Positions 44,634 to 54,828 of a stretch of 64,000 nucleotides of DNA are shown here, piece by piece. The notes under the pieces were generated by a model that did not search any database, was not told where the DNA came from, and saw nothing but the letters and a program-made list of their open reading frames with translations. This stretch comes from JAWXBR01 sp034440235 (GTDB lineage: Bacteria > Bacteroidota > Ignavibacteria > Kapaibacteriales > Kapaibacteriaceae): the NCBI GenBank assembly GCA_034440235.1, contig JAWXBR010000010.1, forward strand, positions 56,143 through 120,142, given 5' to 3'. Position 1 is the stretch's first letter. Each line of letters opens with the position of its first letter. A program made the translations under genes and the position numbers.

Positions 44634-44684
44634 GGCGGAGAGCCCCTTTCCCATCGCGTTGGAACGCTGACAGTGCTCCGATAA
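44634..44684 (+). pseudogene. Vestige of a T9SS CTD tail upstream of gyrA
   Basis: 51 bp coding GGEPLSHRVGTLTVLR and TAA, matching the last 17 codons of the C25 peptidase gene (39632-39682, GGEPLSHRVGTLTMLR) with 6 of 51 nucleotide differences. No gene body precedes it. It ends 17 bp before the gyrA ATG. Confidence 0.88.
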
Positions 44685-44701
44685 TCCGTATTTTTGGGGC
44701 T

Positions 44702-47167
44702 ATGGCACTGACGAACGAACGAATACAACCCGTCCTCATGGAAGACGAGATGCGCAACTCGTATCTCGATTATTCCATGTCCGTTATCGTATCGCGGGCA
44801 CTTCCCGACGTACGAGACGGACTTAAACCTGTTCACCGCCGCGTTTTATACGCGATGTATGAGTTGGGCATGTTTCCCAACCGCCCATACAAGAAAAGTG
44901 CGCGTATCGTGGGGGAAGTACTTGGTAAGTACCACCCACATGGCGACTCTTCTGTGTACGACGCCATGGTGCGTCTTGCACAACCATGGTCGATGCGCTA
45001 CCGCCTCGTCGATGGTCAGGGAAACTTCGGATCTGTCGATGGCGATTCGCCGGCGGCAATGCGGTACACCGAAGCGCGCCTTAACACCATTGCAATGGAA
45101 GTTCTGCGTGATATCGATAAGAACACCGTTGTCTTCCGTTCGAACTTCGATGATTCGCTGCAAGAGCCAACTGTACTACCCACGGTACTACCGACGCTGC
45201 TTGTGAATGGTGCAAACGGTATTGCAGTTGGTATGGCCACAAACATTCCTCCGCACAACTTGCGTGAGGTTATCAATGGCATTACGGCATATATCGCCGA
45301 CAACGCAATCACCAACGAAGAACTGCTGAAGTACATCATTGCTCCTGACTTTCCGACGGGCGGCATCATCTACGGCTACGAAGGTGTGCGCAGCGCGTAT
45401 ACCACAGGCCGTGGCAAGATTCTTGTGCGTGCAAAAGCCACGATCGAAATCAATAAACTCGGACGCGAAGCAATTATCATTACCGAGCTTCCGTATCAGG
45501 TAAGCAAGGCCGGACTCATTGAAAAGATTGCTGACCTTGTAAAACTCAAGACGCTCGAAGACATCTCCGACCTGCGTGATGAGTCTGATCGCGACGGCAT
45601 GCGCATTGTTATCGAGCTAAAGCGCGATGCTACACCAATGGTTGTGCTGAACAACCTCTACAAACACACTCAGACCCAAGTAACGTTTGGTGCTATTCTT
45701 CTTGCGCTGGTAAACGGACGTCCACGTATCCTCACGCTTAAAGAGATGATCGAGGAATTCGTTAAACACCGCAACGATGTGGTTGTTAAACGCACGCAAT
45801 TCGACCTCGATGCAGCAGAAAAACGCGCGCACATCTTAGAAGGCTTCATCATTGCCCTCGACAACATCGAGGAAGTGATAAAGACCATTCGTGCTTCGCG
45901 AGATGCATCGTCGGCATCCGATGCATTGCAAAAGAAATTCGGCTTGTCTGAGATTCAGGCGAAGGCCATTCTCGACATGCGTCTTCAGCGCCTTACCGGA
46001 CTCGAACGCGACAAGATTCAGGCCGAATACCGCGAGCTTATAGAAACCATCGAACGCTTGCGCTCTATTCTCGCCAGTAAGCAATTGCAAATGTCGATTA
46101 TTGGCGAAGAGCTAACCGAGCTTGCAAAGAAACACGGCGATGAACGACGCACGCAAATCGTGTACGATGCAAAAGACTTCACACTCGAGGACATGATTGC
46201 CAACGAAGAGGTAATCGTAACTATTTCACATAACGGCTTCATCAAACGCACTCCTGTTAGCACATACCGACGTCAGCATAAAGGCGGACGTGGTGTTTCG
46301 GGCTCGGGCACATACGAAGACGACTATGTAGAAACAGTCTTCAGAGCGTCTACGCACCACTACCTGTTGTTCTTCACAGACAGGGGCCGAGTATATCGCG
46401 TAAAGGTATACGACATCCCTGAAGGGTCGCGTACCGCGAAGGGGCGTTCACTTGCGAACGTTATTCAAAAGCAAACCGACGAGAAAGTAACGACGTATCT
46501 GCCGGTCGCTGACCTTGAGAAAGAAAACGCGTTCATCTTCATGGCAACGAAGTCGGGCACTGTTAAGAAGACAATGCTTAAGGATTTTGCTAATGTGCGC
46601 TCGAACGGAATCATTGCTGTGAACCTCGACGAGAACGATAGACTTATTGGTGCACGTCTAACCGACGGCAACATGGAAGTTCTTATCGGCTCGAGTTCTG
46701 GCCTTGTTGTTCACTTCAACGAAAGTGATGTCCGTTCAATGGGACGTAATGCCGCTGGTGTAAAGGGCATTACACTTCAGGACGATGCCTATGTCATTTC
46801 GCTCACCGTGGTTCGCCGCGGAGACGCACAGGTTGTCGTTGTAGGCACCCGAGGTTATGGCAAACGCACGATGGTAGAAAACTTTAGAATGACGAAGCGC
46901 GGGGCCAAGGGCGTTATCTCGATGAACATCACAGAGAAGACAGGTCCCGTCTGCGCAATTCTCGAAGTACACGACACCGAGGATCTCGTTGTGATTACCA
47001 CCAACGGCATTCTCATCCGCCAACAGGTTAAAGACATCCGTCAGCTGGGACGTAATACCCAGGGCGTGAAGCTCATCCGTCTGGAAGAGGGAGACGAGAT
47101 TGCTGACATCACAACCGTTACGCGCGAGGAAGACGAAGTCGACGAAGTTGAAGTCGTCGAAGGGTAG
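44702..47167 (+). CDS. gyrA: DNA gyrase subunit A
   Basis: An 821 aa product. Conserved DYSMSVIVSRALPDVRDGLKPVHRR, catalytic Y122 in AAMRYTEARL, quinolone region HGDSSVYD with Ser at 83 and Asp at 87 (sensitive-type residues), GyrA-type N-gate NGIAVGMATNIPPHN. The C-terminal beta-pinwheel is present, with a GyrA box written QHKGGRG rather than QRRGGKG. Together with GyrB it introduces negative supercoils. It could be ParC by annotation habit, but the full-length CTD and GyrA box favour GyrA. Upstream spacer carries a CTD-tail vestige. Confidence 0.96.
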   Translation: MALTNERIQPVLMEDEMRNSYLDYSMSVIVSRALPDVRDGLKPVHRRVLYAMYELGMFPNRPYKKSARIVGEVLGKYHPHGDSSVYDAMVRLAQPWSMRYRLVDGQGNFGSVDGDSPAAMRYTEARLNTIAMEVLRDIDKNTVVFRSNFDDSLQEPTVLPTVLPTLLVNGANGIAVGMATNIPPHNLREVINGITAYIADNAITNEELLKYIIAPDFPTGGIIYGYEGVRSAYTTGRGKILVRAKATIEINKLGREAIIITELPYQVSKAGLIEKIADLVKLKTLEDISDLRDESDRDGMRIVIELKRDATPMVVLNNLYKHTQTQVTFGAILLALVNGRPRILTLKEMIEEFVKHRNDVVVKRTQFDLDAAEKRAHILEGFIIALDNIEEVIKTIRASRDASSASDALQKKFGLSEIQAKAILDMRLQRLTGLERDKIQAEYRELIETIERLRSILASKQLQMSIIGEELTELAKKHGDERRTQIVYDAKDFTLEDMIANEEVIVTISHNGFIKRTPVSTYRRQHKGGRGVSGSGTYEDDYVETVFRASTHHYLLFFTDRGRVYRVKVYDIPEGSRTAKGRSLANVIQKQTDEKVTTYLPVADLEKENAFIFMATKSGTVKKTMLKDFANVRSNGIIAVNLDENDRLIGARLTDGNMEVLIGSSSGLVVHFNESDVRSMGRNAAGVKGITLQDDAYVISLTVVRRGDAQVVVVGTRGYGKRTMVENFRMTKRGAKGVISMNITEKTGPVCAILEVHDTEDLVVITTNGILIRQQVKDIRQLGRNTQGVKLIRLEEGDEIADITTVTREEDEVDEVEVVEG

Positions 47168-49067
47168 TCGATTATGGTCGATCGTACTTGTGCTGTGTGC
47201 CATCTCGGCCACAGCACAAGTGCAGGTCGACACATTGCGTTCTCCAGCGCCAGTCGCAATAGTCGAACCGAAACTTTACAAGCAACCGCTCAGCGACACA
47301 ACCTCTTTCTTTAGCATCACAAAGAAAGATCTCCGCACACTGCGATATGGTTCGCTTAGCGAAGTGCTAAAGCGAGGCACCTTCTTTCAGCCCCTTTCCC
47401 TGGGTGGACTCGGTCAGCCAAACTCAGTTAGCATCCTTGGTGGCTTTGCCAACGACATTGCTGTGAGCTTTAACGGGCGCATGTTAACCGACATTTGGTC
47501 CGGCACCTACAATCTCGAGCAACACTCACCCGAAGGCTTCGAATCGATAGATGTCTATGTAGGCACCGATGCCGTGGGCATGGCACCACACGCAACACTT
47601 TCGTGGGTGAACATGCGCGGAATTCGTCACAACACCGCGACGCCATATTCTGTGTTATGGTACGCACAAGGTAGCAGCGATCTCATTGCAGCTGATGTTA
47701 CGCTTTCACAGAACGTCGCCGAAAACGTGAACGTTACTGTTGGCGTACGACGCAACGGAGCGCGTGGAGTATTTCGACGAACGGACTTCGACGTATGGAA
47801 TGCACGTGTGGCACTAACGTTTACTCCGTCTCCAACAACGTCGATCGATTTCCGCTACGACCTTGCGTCGATGAATACCGATCTGTGGGGCGGACTCCGA
47901 TCGAACGTCATTTTAACAAATGTTAACGAAGCAACGGCAGAGCCTGTCCAAACCGGATTGCGCGACGAAACGCGACGTCACGACGGCACGCTTACACTTG
48001 TGCAACGCCTTAACGACGATTCGGTGCCCACGTCTACATTAACTGCTGTTGCTTACTACACGTCAAACAACCTCTTGCGATTACGCGACTCGTCGTCTCT
48101 CACGGTTGGCAGTACGCTTGGTACAGACCCACTCGTTGTTCGCACCTCCATGATTGGTGTCGTCGGTCGGTTCGACCAACAAATCGGCACGGTGCAGTTA
48201 CGCGTCGGTGCGAGTGTAGACCTTATAGAAACGCCGGCGTTCGATTACGCCGATAGTTCGCATGACCTTAACACAGCCGTCTTCGGACATGCCCTCGTGC
48301 CCCTTTCCGAGCCCCTTTCAATAAAGTTGGCCGGACGTTTCGGTACAATGTGGGGCAGGGGACTCACTGGGTTAGGGGCTGCACTCGCGTGGCGAGTACA
48401 AGGGGCCACCGTCGAAGCAGACGTATCTGTTGCGCAGCAGGCTTCGACGCTTTCAGAGGGACGGGCTCTGCCGTTCGAACAGCATATACTCGGTCTGTTA
48501 ACAATGAAGTCTTCTGACTACACGATTGCTGCTTTTCACAGACGCATTGCAAATGTGTACACCTACGGACGACTCTCCGACTCGAGTGGTACGGTTCTTC
48601 TCGATGCCCGTGTTGTCGGTGCAAGTGGCTCGCGTGTTGTGAGCGGTCTACTTGCGCAAGCAACGTTGCAAATAGGTTCCTGGCAGGTGCTGCCACTTGC
48701 ACGAGTGCAGTTCGATCAGTCAGGCGACAACTATGCAGGCACCGGACTGCGCGCTATGGGTCAGCTCGATGTTTCGTATCAACACGTTGTTGGTAAAAAC
48801 TCTGTCCGTCTCGGCGCCGTGGGCATTCTGCAACCATCGTACAAAGCAGAAACATATGTGCCGACCCGATGGGCTTACGTGCACGAACCCGATGTACAAC
48901 GTTGGTCTGCCAACGGTATCGATGCATACTTGACTGGAGTACTTGGTAACGCTACCATTCGCATCAGTTACGAGAATATTCTTGCACAGCGTTGGTACAC
49001 GGTGCCGATTTATCCTGAGATCGGACAGAATCTGCGCGTTATGCTACATTGGACGTTTCTGGACTAA
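47148..49067 (+). CDS. Outer-membrane beta-barrel protein with TonB-plug-like N-terminus
   Basis: About 639 aa with signal peptide RLWSIVLVLCAISATAQ. Residues about 50-150 resemble a plug domain (SLSEVLKRGTFFQPLSLGGLGQPNSVSILGGFANDIAVSFNGRMLTDIWSG…ESIDVYVG), and the rest is amphipathic strands ending in F-L-D (LRVMLHWTFLD), typical of a barrel. It matches the 'putative porin' type common in this lineage. The start is uncertain: TTG 47148 gives a short signal sequence and overlaps gyrA by 20 bp; ATG 47100 gives a longer N-terminus. Likely cotranscribed with gyrA. Confidence 0.75.
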   Translation: MKSSKGSRLWSIVLVLCAISATAQVQVDTLRSPAPVAIVEPKLYKQPLSDTTSFFSITKKDLRTLRYGSLSEVLKRGTFFQPLSLGGLGQPNSVSILGGFANDIAVSFNGRMLTDIWSGTYNLEQHSPEGFESIDVYVGTDAVGMAPHATLSWVNMRGIRHNTATPYSVLWYAQGSSDLIAADVTLSQNVAENVNVTVGVRRNGARGVFRRTDFDVWNARVALTFTPSPTTSIDFRYDLASMNTDLWGGLRSNVILTNVNEATAEPVQTGLRDETRRHDGTLTLVQRLNDDSVPTSTLTAVAYYTSNNLLRLRDSSSLTVGSTLGTDPLVVRTSMIGVVGRFDQQIGTVQLRVGASVDLIETPAFDYADSSHDLNTAVFGHALVPLSEPLSIKLAGRFGTMWGRGLTGLGAALAWRVQGATVEADVSVAQQASTLSEGRALPFEQHILGLLTMKSSDYTIAAFHRRIANVYTYGRLSDSSGTVLLDARVVGASGSRVVSGLLAQATLQIGSWQVLPLARVQFDQSGDNYAGTGLRAMGQLDVSYQHVVGKNSVRLGAVGILQPSYKAETYVPTRWAYVHEPDVQRWSANGIDAYLTGVLGNATIRISYENILAQRWYTVPIYPEIGQNLRVMLHWTFLD

Positions 49068-49105
49068 CTCGTGCGTTCTTGTCACACACCAGTTGCGAGG
49101 CAACA

Positions 49106-50959
49106 ATGATTCCCGCTACGATTCCTGCGATGTTTCTTGATGTGTGTCGCCGCTACGAAGGCAACACATCAAAGGGTGCGTATGCGAAAAAGGTCGGTGG
49201 CGTGTGGAAGCTCACAACGCACGACGAGCTACGCAACGACGTAGAGTGTTTTGCACTTGGATTGCTTCATTATGGTGTGGTCCCAGGGGAGCGAGTCGGC
49301 ATCCTAAGCGAGAACCGTATTGAATGGGTTACTTCCGACTTCGCATTATCTGTTATTGGGGCAGTGGATGTGCCGGTATTTCCAACGCTTACAGGCAAGC
49401 AGCTCGAATACATATATCAGGATTGCGAAGCGACGTGCATCATTGTATCGAATGCATATCAGCTGAAGAAGGTGTTATCGATTCGTGATGCAGTGCCATC
49501 GCTTCGAACAATCATCGTTATGCAGTCCGGTGAGTATGCAGAAGGCGTGCTGACGTTTGATGCAGTACTTGAAGCCGGTGCTGCGTCGAGTTCGGGTGTA
49601 GATATTTCGTTGCGTTCTGCTGTAGGTGCATCACCTAATCCTACGGTTAGGCGTGAAAAGTTCGAGTCCATGGCTTTGCGAGTGAAGCCCGATGATTTGC
49701 TGACCCTGATTTATACGAGTGGTACAACAGGCAATCCGAAGGGCGTGATGTTGTCGCATAGCAACATGACTTCTAACATAGCTGGTGCGTTGGCAGTTAT
49801 TCCGATGAACGATTCCGACAGCCTGCTTTCATACCTGCCGATGTGCCACGCATATGAACGTATGAGTGGTTACTATCTGGCGTTTTTTGTCGGCGCCACA
49901 TCGTACATGGCAGAGTCGATAGAGACTGTTGCCGAGAACCTTAAAGAAGTGCGTCCGACCTTTATGACCAGTGTCCCGCGTCTGTTCGAACGTATTCGAG
50001 CACGCGTATTTGCAGCTGTAGAAAAGGAATCCGGCATTAAACAGAAGCTCTTTCACTGGGCGTTAGCTGTCGGAAGACGATGGGCCGATGGAGAGCAGGG
50101 CATTGTGTTGGCTGCGCAACATGCACTTGCAGATAAACTGGTGCTGAGTAAGATTAGAGCACGTACAGGAGGACGTCTGCGGTTCTTCGTCTCAGGTGGT
50201 GCTGCGTTGTCGTTCGAGCTTGGCAAGTTTTTTCAATCGATCGGTGTACGTATTCTCGAAGGGTATGGGCTGACAGAAACATCTCCAGTGATTGCTGTAA
50301 ATCGTGTTGATGAAGAAGAACTTGGAACCGTCGGACCTCCTCTGCCAAACGTCGAAGTACGCATTGCAGCCGACGGAGAAATATTAGCACGAGGTCCGAG
50401 CATCATGCTTGGATACTGGCGTGACGAGGAAGCAACACGTGCCACCATCGACCCCGACGGATGGCTACATACAGGTGATATTGGCATCATCAATGAACAT
50501 GGACACTTGCAGATTACAGACAGAAAAAAACACCTCTTCATTTCAAGTGGTGGTAAGAACATCGCACCTAATCCTATAGAATCGCGGATACTAGAAAGTC
50601 CGTTAGTCGACCAAATGATGCTTATAGGCGATGCACGAGAATTTGTCACGGCCCTAATCGTACCCGACGAGACTGCAGCACGTGCATGGGCAACGCGCAA
50701 CAACGTAACATCGGGTTCGTGGAAAGAATTAGCAACATCGGCAGAACTACGTCAGGCATTGCAGAAAGACATCAATCAACTGCAACGCGACTTTGCGAAA
50801 CACGAGCGCATCCGTCGCTTTGCGCTTTTAGACGAGCCCTTCACTGTAGAAAACGGCATGATGACACCAACCTTGAAAATCAAACGCAAGGTCGTCGAGC
50901 AACGATACATAGACCTCATCGAATCGTTATATTCGACAGCAGAGATCGAAGGACCGTAG
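49106..50959 (+). CDS. Long-chain fatty-acid--CoA ligase (AMP-forming)
   Basis: A 617 aa product from ATG 49106 (GAGGCAACA before it). Adenylate-forming motifs: LIYTSGTTGNPKGVMLSH (P-loop), GYGLTETSP, DGWLHTGDIG, ITDRKKHLFISSGGKNIAPNPIE. The long N-terminal and linker forms are those of FadD/FAA-type long-chain ligases. Reaction: fatty acid + ATP + CoA to acyl-CoA. Position just before a type III polyketide synthase suggests supply of long acyl-CoA starters as well as general lipid use. Confidence 0.92.
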   Translation: MIPATIPAMFLDVCRRYEGNTSKGAYAKKVGGVWKLTTHDELRNDVECFALGLLHYGVVPGERVGILSENRIEWVTSDFALSVIGAVDVPVFPTLTGKQLEYIYQDCEATCIIVSNAYQLKKVLSIRDAVPSLRTIIVMQSGEYAEGVLTFDAVLEAGAASSSGVDISLRSAVGASPNPTVRREKFESMALRVKPDDLLTLIYTSGTTGNPKGVMLSHSNMTSNIAGALAVIPMNDSDSLLSYLPMCHAYERMSGYYLAFFVGATSYMAESIETVAENLKEVRPTFMTSVPRLFERIRARVFAAVEKESGIKQKLFHWALAVGRRWADGEQGIVLAAQHALADKLVLSKIRARTGGRLRFFVSGGAALSFELGKFFQSIGVRILEGYGLTETSPVIAVNRVDEEELGTVGPPLPNVEVRIAADGEILARGPSIMLGYWRDEEATRATIDPDGWLHTGDIGIINEHGHLQITDRKKHLFISSGGKNIAPNPIESRILESPLVDQMMLIGDAREFVTALIVPDETAARAWATRNNVTSGSWKELATSAELRQALQKDINQLQRDFAKHERIRRFALLDEPFTVENGMMTPTLKIKRKVVEQRYIDLIESLYSTAEIEGP

Positions 50960-51027
50960 CCAGTACTTAGGTCGACGTCATTGGCCTGCACATATATCAA
51001 AGCACAATAACCAACTTAGCAACAGAC

Positions 51028-51822
51028 ATGACGCTACGCGAAGCACTACGTCAGCGGCGTACGACGAACGGACACTTCGACCCACGTCCGGTTAGCCTTG
51101 AACACCAGCATCTTCTAATCGAAGCCGCATGCCGCGCTCCAAGCCACTTTAACTCGCAACCTTGGCGGTTTGTACTTGTGGATGACCAGAAAACACGCGA
51201 GTCTATAGCCGTGATCGCTGGACGCACCATGAAAGCGTTAATGGAGGGACCTTTCTTCAAACGGTATCGTCGATACTTCCGCTTCACTGAAAACGAGATG
51301 CGTGAGCGACGTGACGGCATTCTAATAGACACACTTCCAGCCCCTTTGCGCCCCTTTACAAAGCAACTTTTCTCAGATACAGGATCGAAGGTCATGGCAA
51401 CACTCGGTGTGCCGGCAATGCTTGGCGAAGACAATCGCAAACTGGTTGAACAATCGCCGCTCATGCTCGGCGTGATGCTGTCGAAAGAAGAATACCGTCC
51501 CGGCGAACTCAGCGCCTTTTACTGCACCGTGTCTATGGGTATGGCCATCGAACATGTTTGGCTGATGTGTACAGAGTTGAACTTGGGCATACAGTTCATC
51601 TCAACACCAATGGAAGATGCTGCAGCTTGGGGTGAGATTAAGGGGCTGTTAAAGGTGCCCGAAGACCTCGAGCTAATGGCATTGTACAGGATTGGGTACG
51701 TACCAGAAGAGGCGAGGGGCGGACGCATTAGCTGGAAGAGTGATCATCGCAAGTCGATATCGCAGGTTGCATTTCGCAATACATGTGATGTGCACGAACA
51801 GGAAGCAAACACAACATTATGA
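51028..51822 (+). CDS. Nitroreductase-family flavoprotein
   Basis: A 264 aa product with nitroreductase-fold hallmarks: ALRQRRTTNGHF (FMN phosphate contact), ACRAPSHFNSQPWRFVLV, MGMAIEHVWLMCTELNLG, and MALYRIGYVPEEARGGRISW near the end. FMN-dependent NAD(P)H oxidoreductase; natural substrate unknown. The stop overlaps the start of the polyketide synthase gene (ATGA), so the two are co-translated and a redox step in the same pathway is possible. Confidence 0.9.
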   Translation: MTLREALRQRRTTNGHFDPRPVSLEHQHLLIEAACRAPSHFNSQPWRFVLVDDQKTRESIAVIAGRTMKALMEGPFFKRYRRYFRFTENEMRERRDGILIDTLPAPLRPFTKQLFSDTGSKVMATLGVPAMLGEDNRKLVEQSPLMLGVMLSKEEYRPGELSAFYCTVSMGMAIEHVWLMCTELNLGIQFISTPMEDAAAWGEIKGLLKVPEDLELMALYRIGYVPEEARGGRISWKSDHRKSISQVAFRNTCDVHEQEANTTL

Positions 51823-52886
51823 ACGCATCGATTATTGGTAGTGGTACTGCAGTGCCCGAACATGCTGTCGAGCAGGAGAAGGTGCGCGACGTTGTCGAGG
51901 CGTTGTTCGGAAAGGATGTACCCAATCTCGATCGGTTGCTTGGTGTGTTCGACCACGGACACATTCGTAAACGTCATTTCATGAAGCCAACAGAGTGGTA
52001 TAGTGTTGAGCGTGGCTTTGAAGAAGCAAATGCTGCCTATGTCGAAGCTGCTCTGAAACTGTCTATTGATGCAGTACAACACGCACTCGACGATTCAGGC
52101 ATGAATGCCTCTGATGTAGACACGGTTGTCCTTGCCTCGACAACAGGAATTGCAACACCGAGTATCGATGCACTCTTGATGCTTGCGATGAATATCGGTA
52201 CACATGCAGTGCGTGTTCCGATGTTCGGTCTGGGTTGTGCAGCTGGCGTAGCAGGTCTTGCCCGTGCTGCAGAACTCTGCGTTGCGAGGAAAAGTCTATG
52301 CACGTTGTTCGTCGCTGTAGAAATATGCAGCGCGACATTTCAGCGTCGCGATATTTCAAAGTCTAATCTTGTAGGCACAAGTCTTTTCGCAGACGGTGCA
52401 GGCGCTATAGTACTGTCATCAGACTCGTCGTTATCAATTTCTAACCACGTTGCTGTCGTTAGCGGATTCAGTACGCTGTTTCCGAACACCGAAGACATTA
52501 TGGGTTGGGACGTTACGGACACAGGTCTTGCTGTTCGTTTCTCACGAGATATTCCTGGCTTCGTTGAAGAACATATGGGACGAGTGCTGGACGAAGCTTG
52601 TGAGTATTGGGGTATTACGCGTGATGACATAGGTGACTACGTAACACATCCGGGCGGAGCAAAGGTGATGGCAGCATATGCCAAAGCTCTTGATGTACCG
52701 CTGGACACATTTGCATATTCGGTTGACGTGTTGCGTGATTATGGAAACATGTCGAGTGCAACTGTCTTGTTTGTTCTAGACCGCATGCTGAAAGACCCGG
52801 CGTTTACATTCAGCTCGCGATATGCCATGATGTCTTCATTGGGTCCGGGTTTCAGTGCCGAAAAGTTGTTACTACGTGTTGCGTAA
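51819..52886 (+). CDS. Type III polyketide synthase (chalcone/alkylpyrone synthase-like)
   Basis: A 355 aa thiolase-fold enzyme with the Cys-His-Asn triad of type III PKS: C140 (FGLGCAAGVAGL), H277 (YVTHPGGAKV), N310 (DYGNMSSATV). Bacterial members extend long-chain acyl-CoA with malonyl-CoA to alkylpyrones or alkylresorcinols. The ICMT-like gene at 54,829 is the usual partner (BpsA/BpsB arrangement in Bacillus), here separated by two broken genes. Upstream acyl-CoA ligase and coupled nitroreductase complete the cluster. Confidence 0.9.
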   Translation: MNASIIGSGTAVPEHAVEQEKVRDVVEALFGKDVPNLDRLLGVFDHGHIRKRHFMKPTEWYSVERGFEEANAAYVEAALKLSIDAVQHALDDSGMNASDVDTVVLASTTGIATPSIDALLMLAMNIGTHAVRVPMFGLGCAAGVAGLARAAELCVARKSLCTLFVAVEICSATFQRRDISKSNLVGTSLFADGAGAIVLSSDSSLSISNHVAVVSGFSTLFPNTEDIMGWDVTDTGLAVRFSRDIPGFVEEHMGRVLDEACEYWGITRDDIGDYVTHPGGAKVMAAYAKALDVPLDTFAYSVDVLRDYGNMSSATVLFVLDRMLKDPAFTFSSRYAMMSSLGPGFSAEKLLLRVA

Positions 52887-52988
52887 CACATCGGATTATC
52901 GCAAAAAGATAACAGTACATAACAGTCGTGCCATCGCTTCAATAGTCGGCGTATGTTTAGCCCAAGAATACTAATGCAAGGAATCACC

Positions 52989-53674
52989 ATGAAGACCTGC
53001 ATACTGCTTTTCATCCTTTTGCATTCGGCTGGCATCCTCCATGCCACGGAGACACCTCCACCATCACCGATCGACACCGTGTGGAGCGTTGGACTGGACC
53101 GCATCTCTGGTTTTGGCCATCCAGTTGATGTGGAATTTTCCGAAGACATGTAGTATCTCATTGCAGGTACCGATCTGGGGAATGTCGTCGTGCTGAACAT
53201 TGCCGATGGCAGCACCGATTCAGTCTTTCATTTTGACCTTGGTGCCAAGTCGCAGAATGTTTATGTGGAGATATTACCGCAGATACACTGTGTTGCTATT
53301 ATAGCAACACGAACGTACCGGTTGTATTCCTATCCGCAGTGGCAGGTGATCAAGGAAATCATGATGCCGGGCAACTTTCCCGCAGCGGGACTGGCTGTTA
53401 CCCCAGACGGTAGTACGATTCTATTCCAAAACACCGATGTGCGTCTTTTTGTTATCAATGCCGAGACTGGTGACGTAATCAGACAGGGTCTCAGTTTTGC
53501 CTACCTCGCGATGAGTGCCGACGGCCGACGTATGGCCACGAGTGAAACCCTCGATAAAAGCACAACCATCCGGGACGTCGAGACGAGGCACAGGGACTGC
53601 CTAGTGGCGCATATCTGCTGCGACTCATGAATGGCGCTCAGACGATCTACTCATCGACCGTACAAAAACAATAA
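52989..53674 (+). pseudogene. Broken T9SS-exported WD/quinoprotein-like gene with in-frame TAG and deletion
   Basis: ATG 52989 with CAAGGA before it opens a signal peptide (ILLFILLHSAGILHA). TAG at 53151-53153 (EFSEDM-stop-YLIAGTDLGN) interrupts a WD-like reading that continues in the same frame to 53630. Shifting one frame near 53,590 gives LPSGAYLLRLMNGAQTIYSS and stop at 53672-53674, the tail of a sorting domain. The spacing shows the rest of the protein is lost. It is a pseudogene by nonsense, deletion and frameshift. Confidence 0.85.
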
Positions 53675-53698
53675 AATTCGATGATAATGGGGGTTATG

Positions 53699-54779
53699 AT
53701 GAAAGCGATCATACTGTTTGTTGCAATGCTTCTGTGCTTCTGCAATCTCAAAGCGCAGGACCTTGAAGCTACATCGTTGCCAAGCACTGGACTCGATAGC
53801 TCCTTCTATGTGCAAGACGTCAATCGAACCGACCGATCTACTCTGATGGGGTACAATTGGATATCCGTTGCCGACAGCATGATCGGCCGGCGGCTGCATG
53901 CCAACGTTTGGCACCTGGATGATCCGTTTCTAGATACGAACTGGTACAATCAGTTTAGGCGCAACATGCTTCCGAAAATGCGGCTCATCGTCAACATCGA
54001 CAGCGTCGGGATTCTAAGGCATTCTCAAGGAAATACCGACAAACGGACTATTCCCTTGCAGGCTTTTGCCATTGAGTATCAGCCGTGGCTTGGGCACGGG
54101 TATAACGCGGTACACACTGAACCCGGCAACGTTCGCACCGTCGGGTCCAATTGTGTGCCTGGACAGCGTTGGTACGCCACTGCTACTGGAGTCACAGGCG
54201 GATGTTGCAGCGGACACGTTTACGGCACTGGTCGAATATCCTGAGACTGACACCACGGGCGCATCCGTCACATCGAGCACGTTAATGATCAGCGGTGGCG
54301 GCGCACTGTATCGGTTACATCTTGTGAACGACAGGAGATATGAAGACCTAGGAACGGAGAACGAAACACCGTGGTTGTCGTACGAGGAAGCCACGCGCGT
54401 TGGTGGTGGCTCGAGTTCATTTCAAAAGCGAACAGCACACGTCGACAACATCATCGACCTCGCAAGCGGACGCACGGGTGTTGCAGGTGATGGAGCACCA
54501 ACCATCACGCTCTATCCGAATCCCTCGACGGACGTGCTGCATGTGATGTTCAACGGTCTGCTTATGAACGCGCAACGTTCCCAAACGCGCGAAAAAGTCC
54601 TAGACGCCATGGTACAGGTGCATGTGTTTGACGCATCGGGACAGCTTGTCGGTAGTGTTGTCTGTCCTGCGCTTGGTGTGAGCGATCTTGACGTCAGTAC
54701 GCTCACGACAGGGATCTATACACTGCGGGCGCAATGTGAAATGTCAACAGTGGCCCGAACGTTTGCAGTCGTGCGGTAA
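53699..54779 (+). pseudogene. Frameshifted T9SS-exported protein
   Basis: ATG 53699 (GGGGG ribosome site; ATG 53696 also possible) begins signal peptide AIILFVAMLLCFCNLKAQ. The frame reads to about FAIEYQPWLGHG. From about 54,095 the next frame continues GITRYTLNPATFAPSGPIV…ADTFTALVEYP and ends in a sorting domain (ITLYPNPSTDVLHVMFNG … VHVFDASGQLVGSVV … LTTGIYTLRAQ). One indel near 54,090-54,105 explains the break. The intact form would be about 360 aa. Confidence 0.85.
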
Positions 54780-54828
54780 ACTGTTTCGAATATGATGGAA
54801 TTTTGAATCAGCACGTACATTTGCAGGT

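Noticed and set aside
3141..53153. Reassigned stop codons (TGA or TAG read as an amino acid)
   Set aside because: Many normal genes end in TGA or TAG here, and interrupted genes include both codons plus frameshifts, so decay is simpler.
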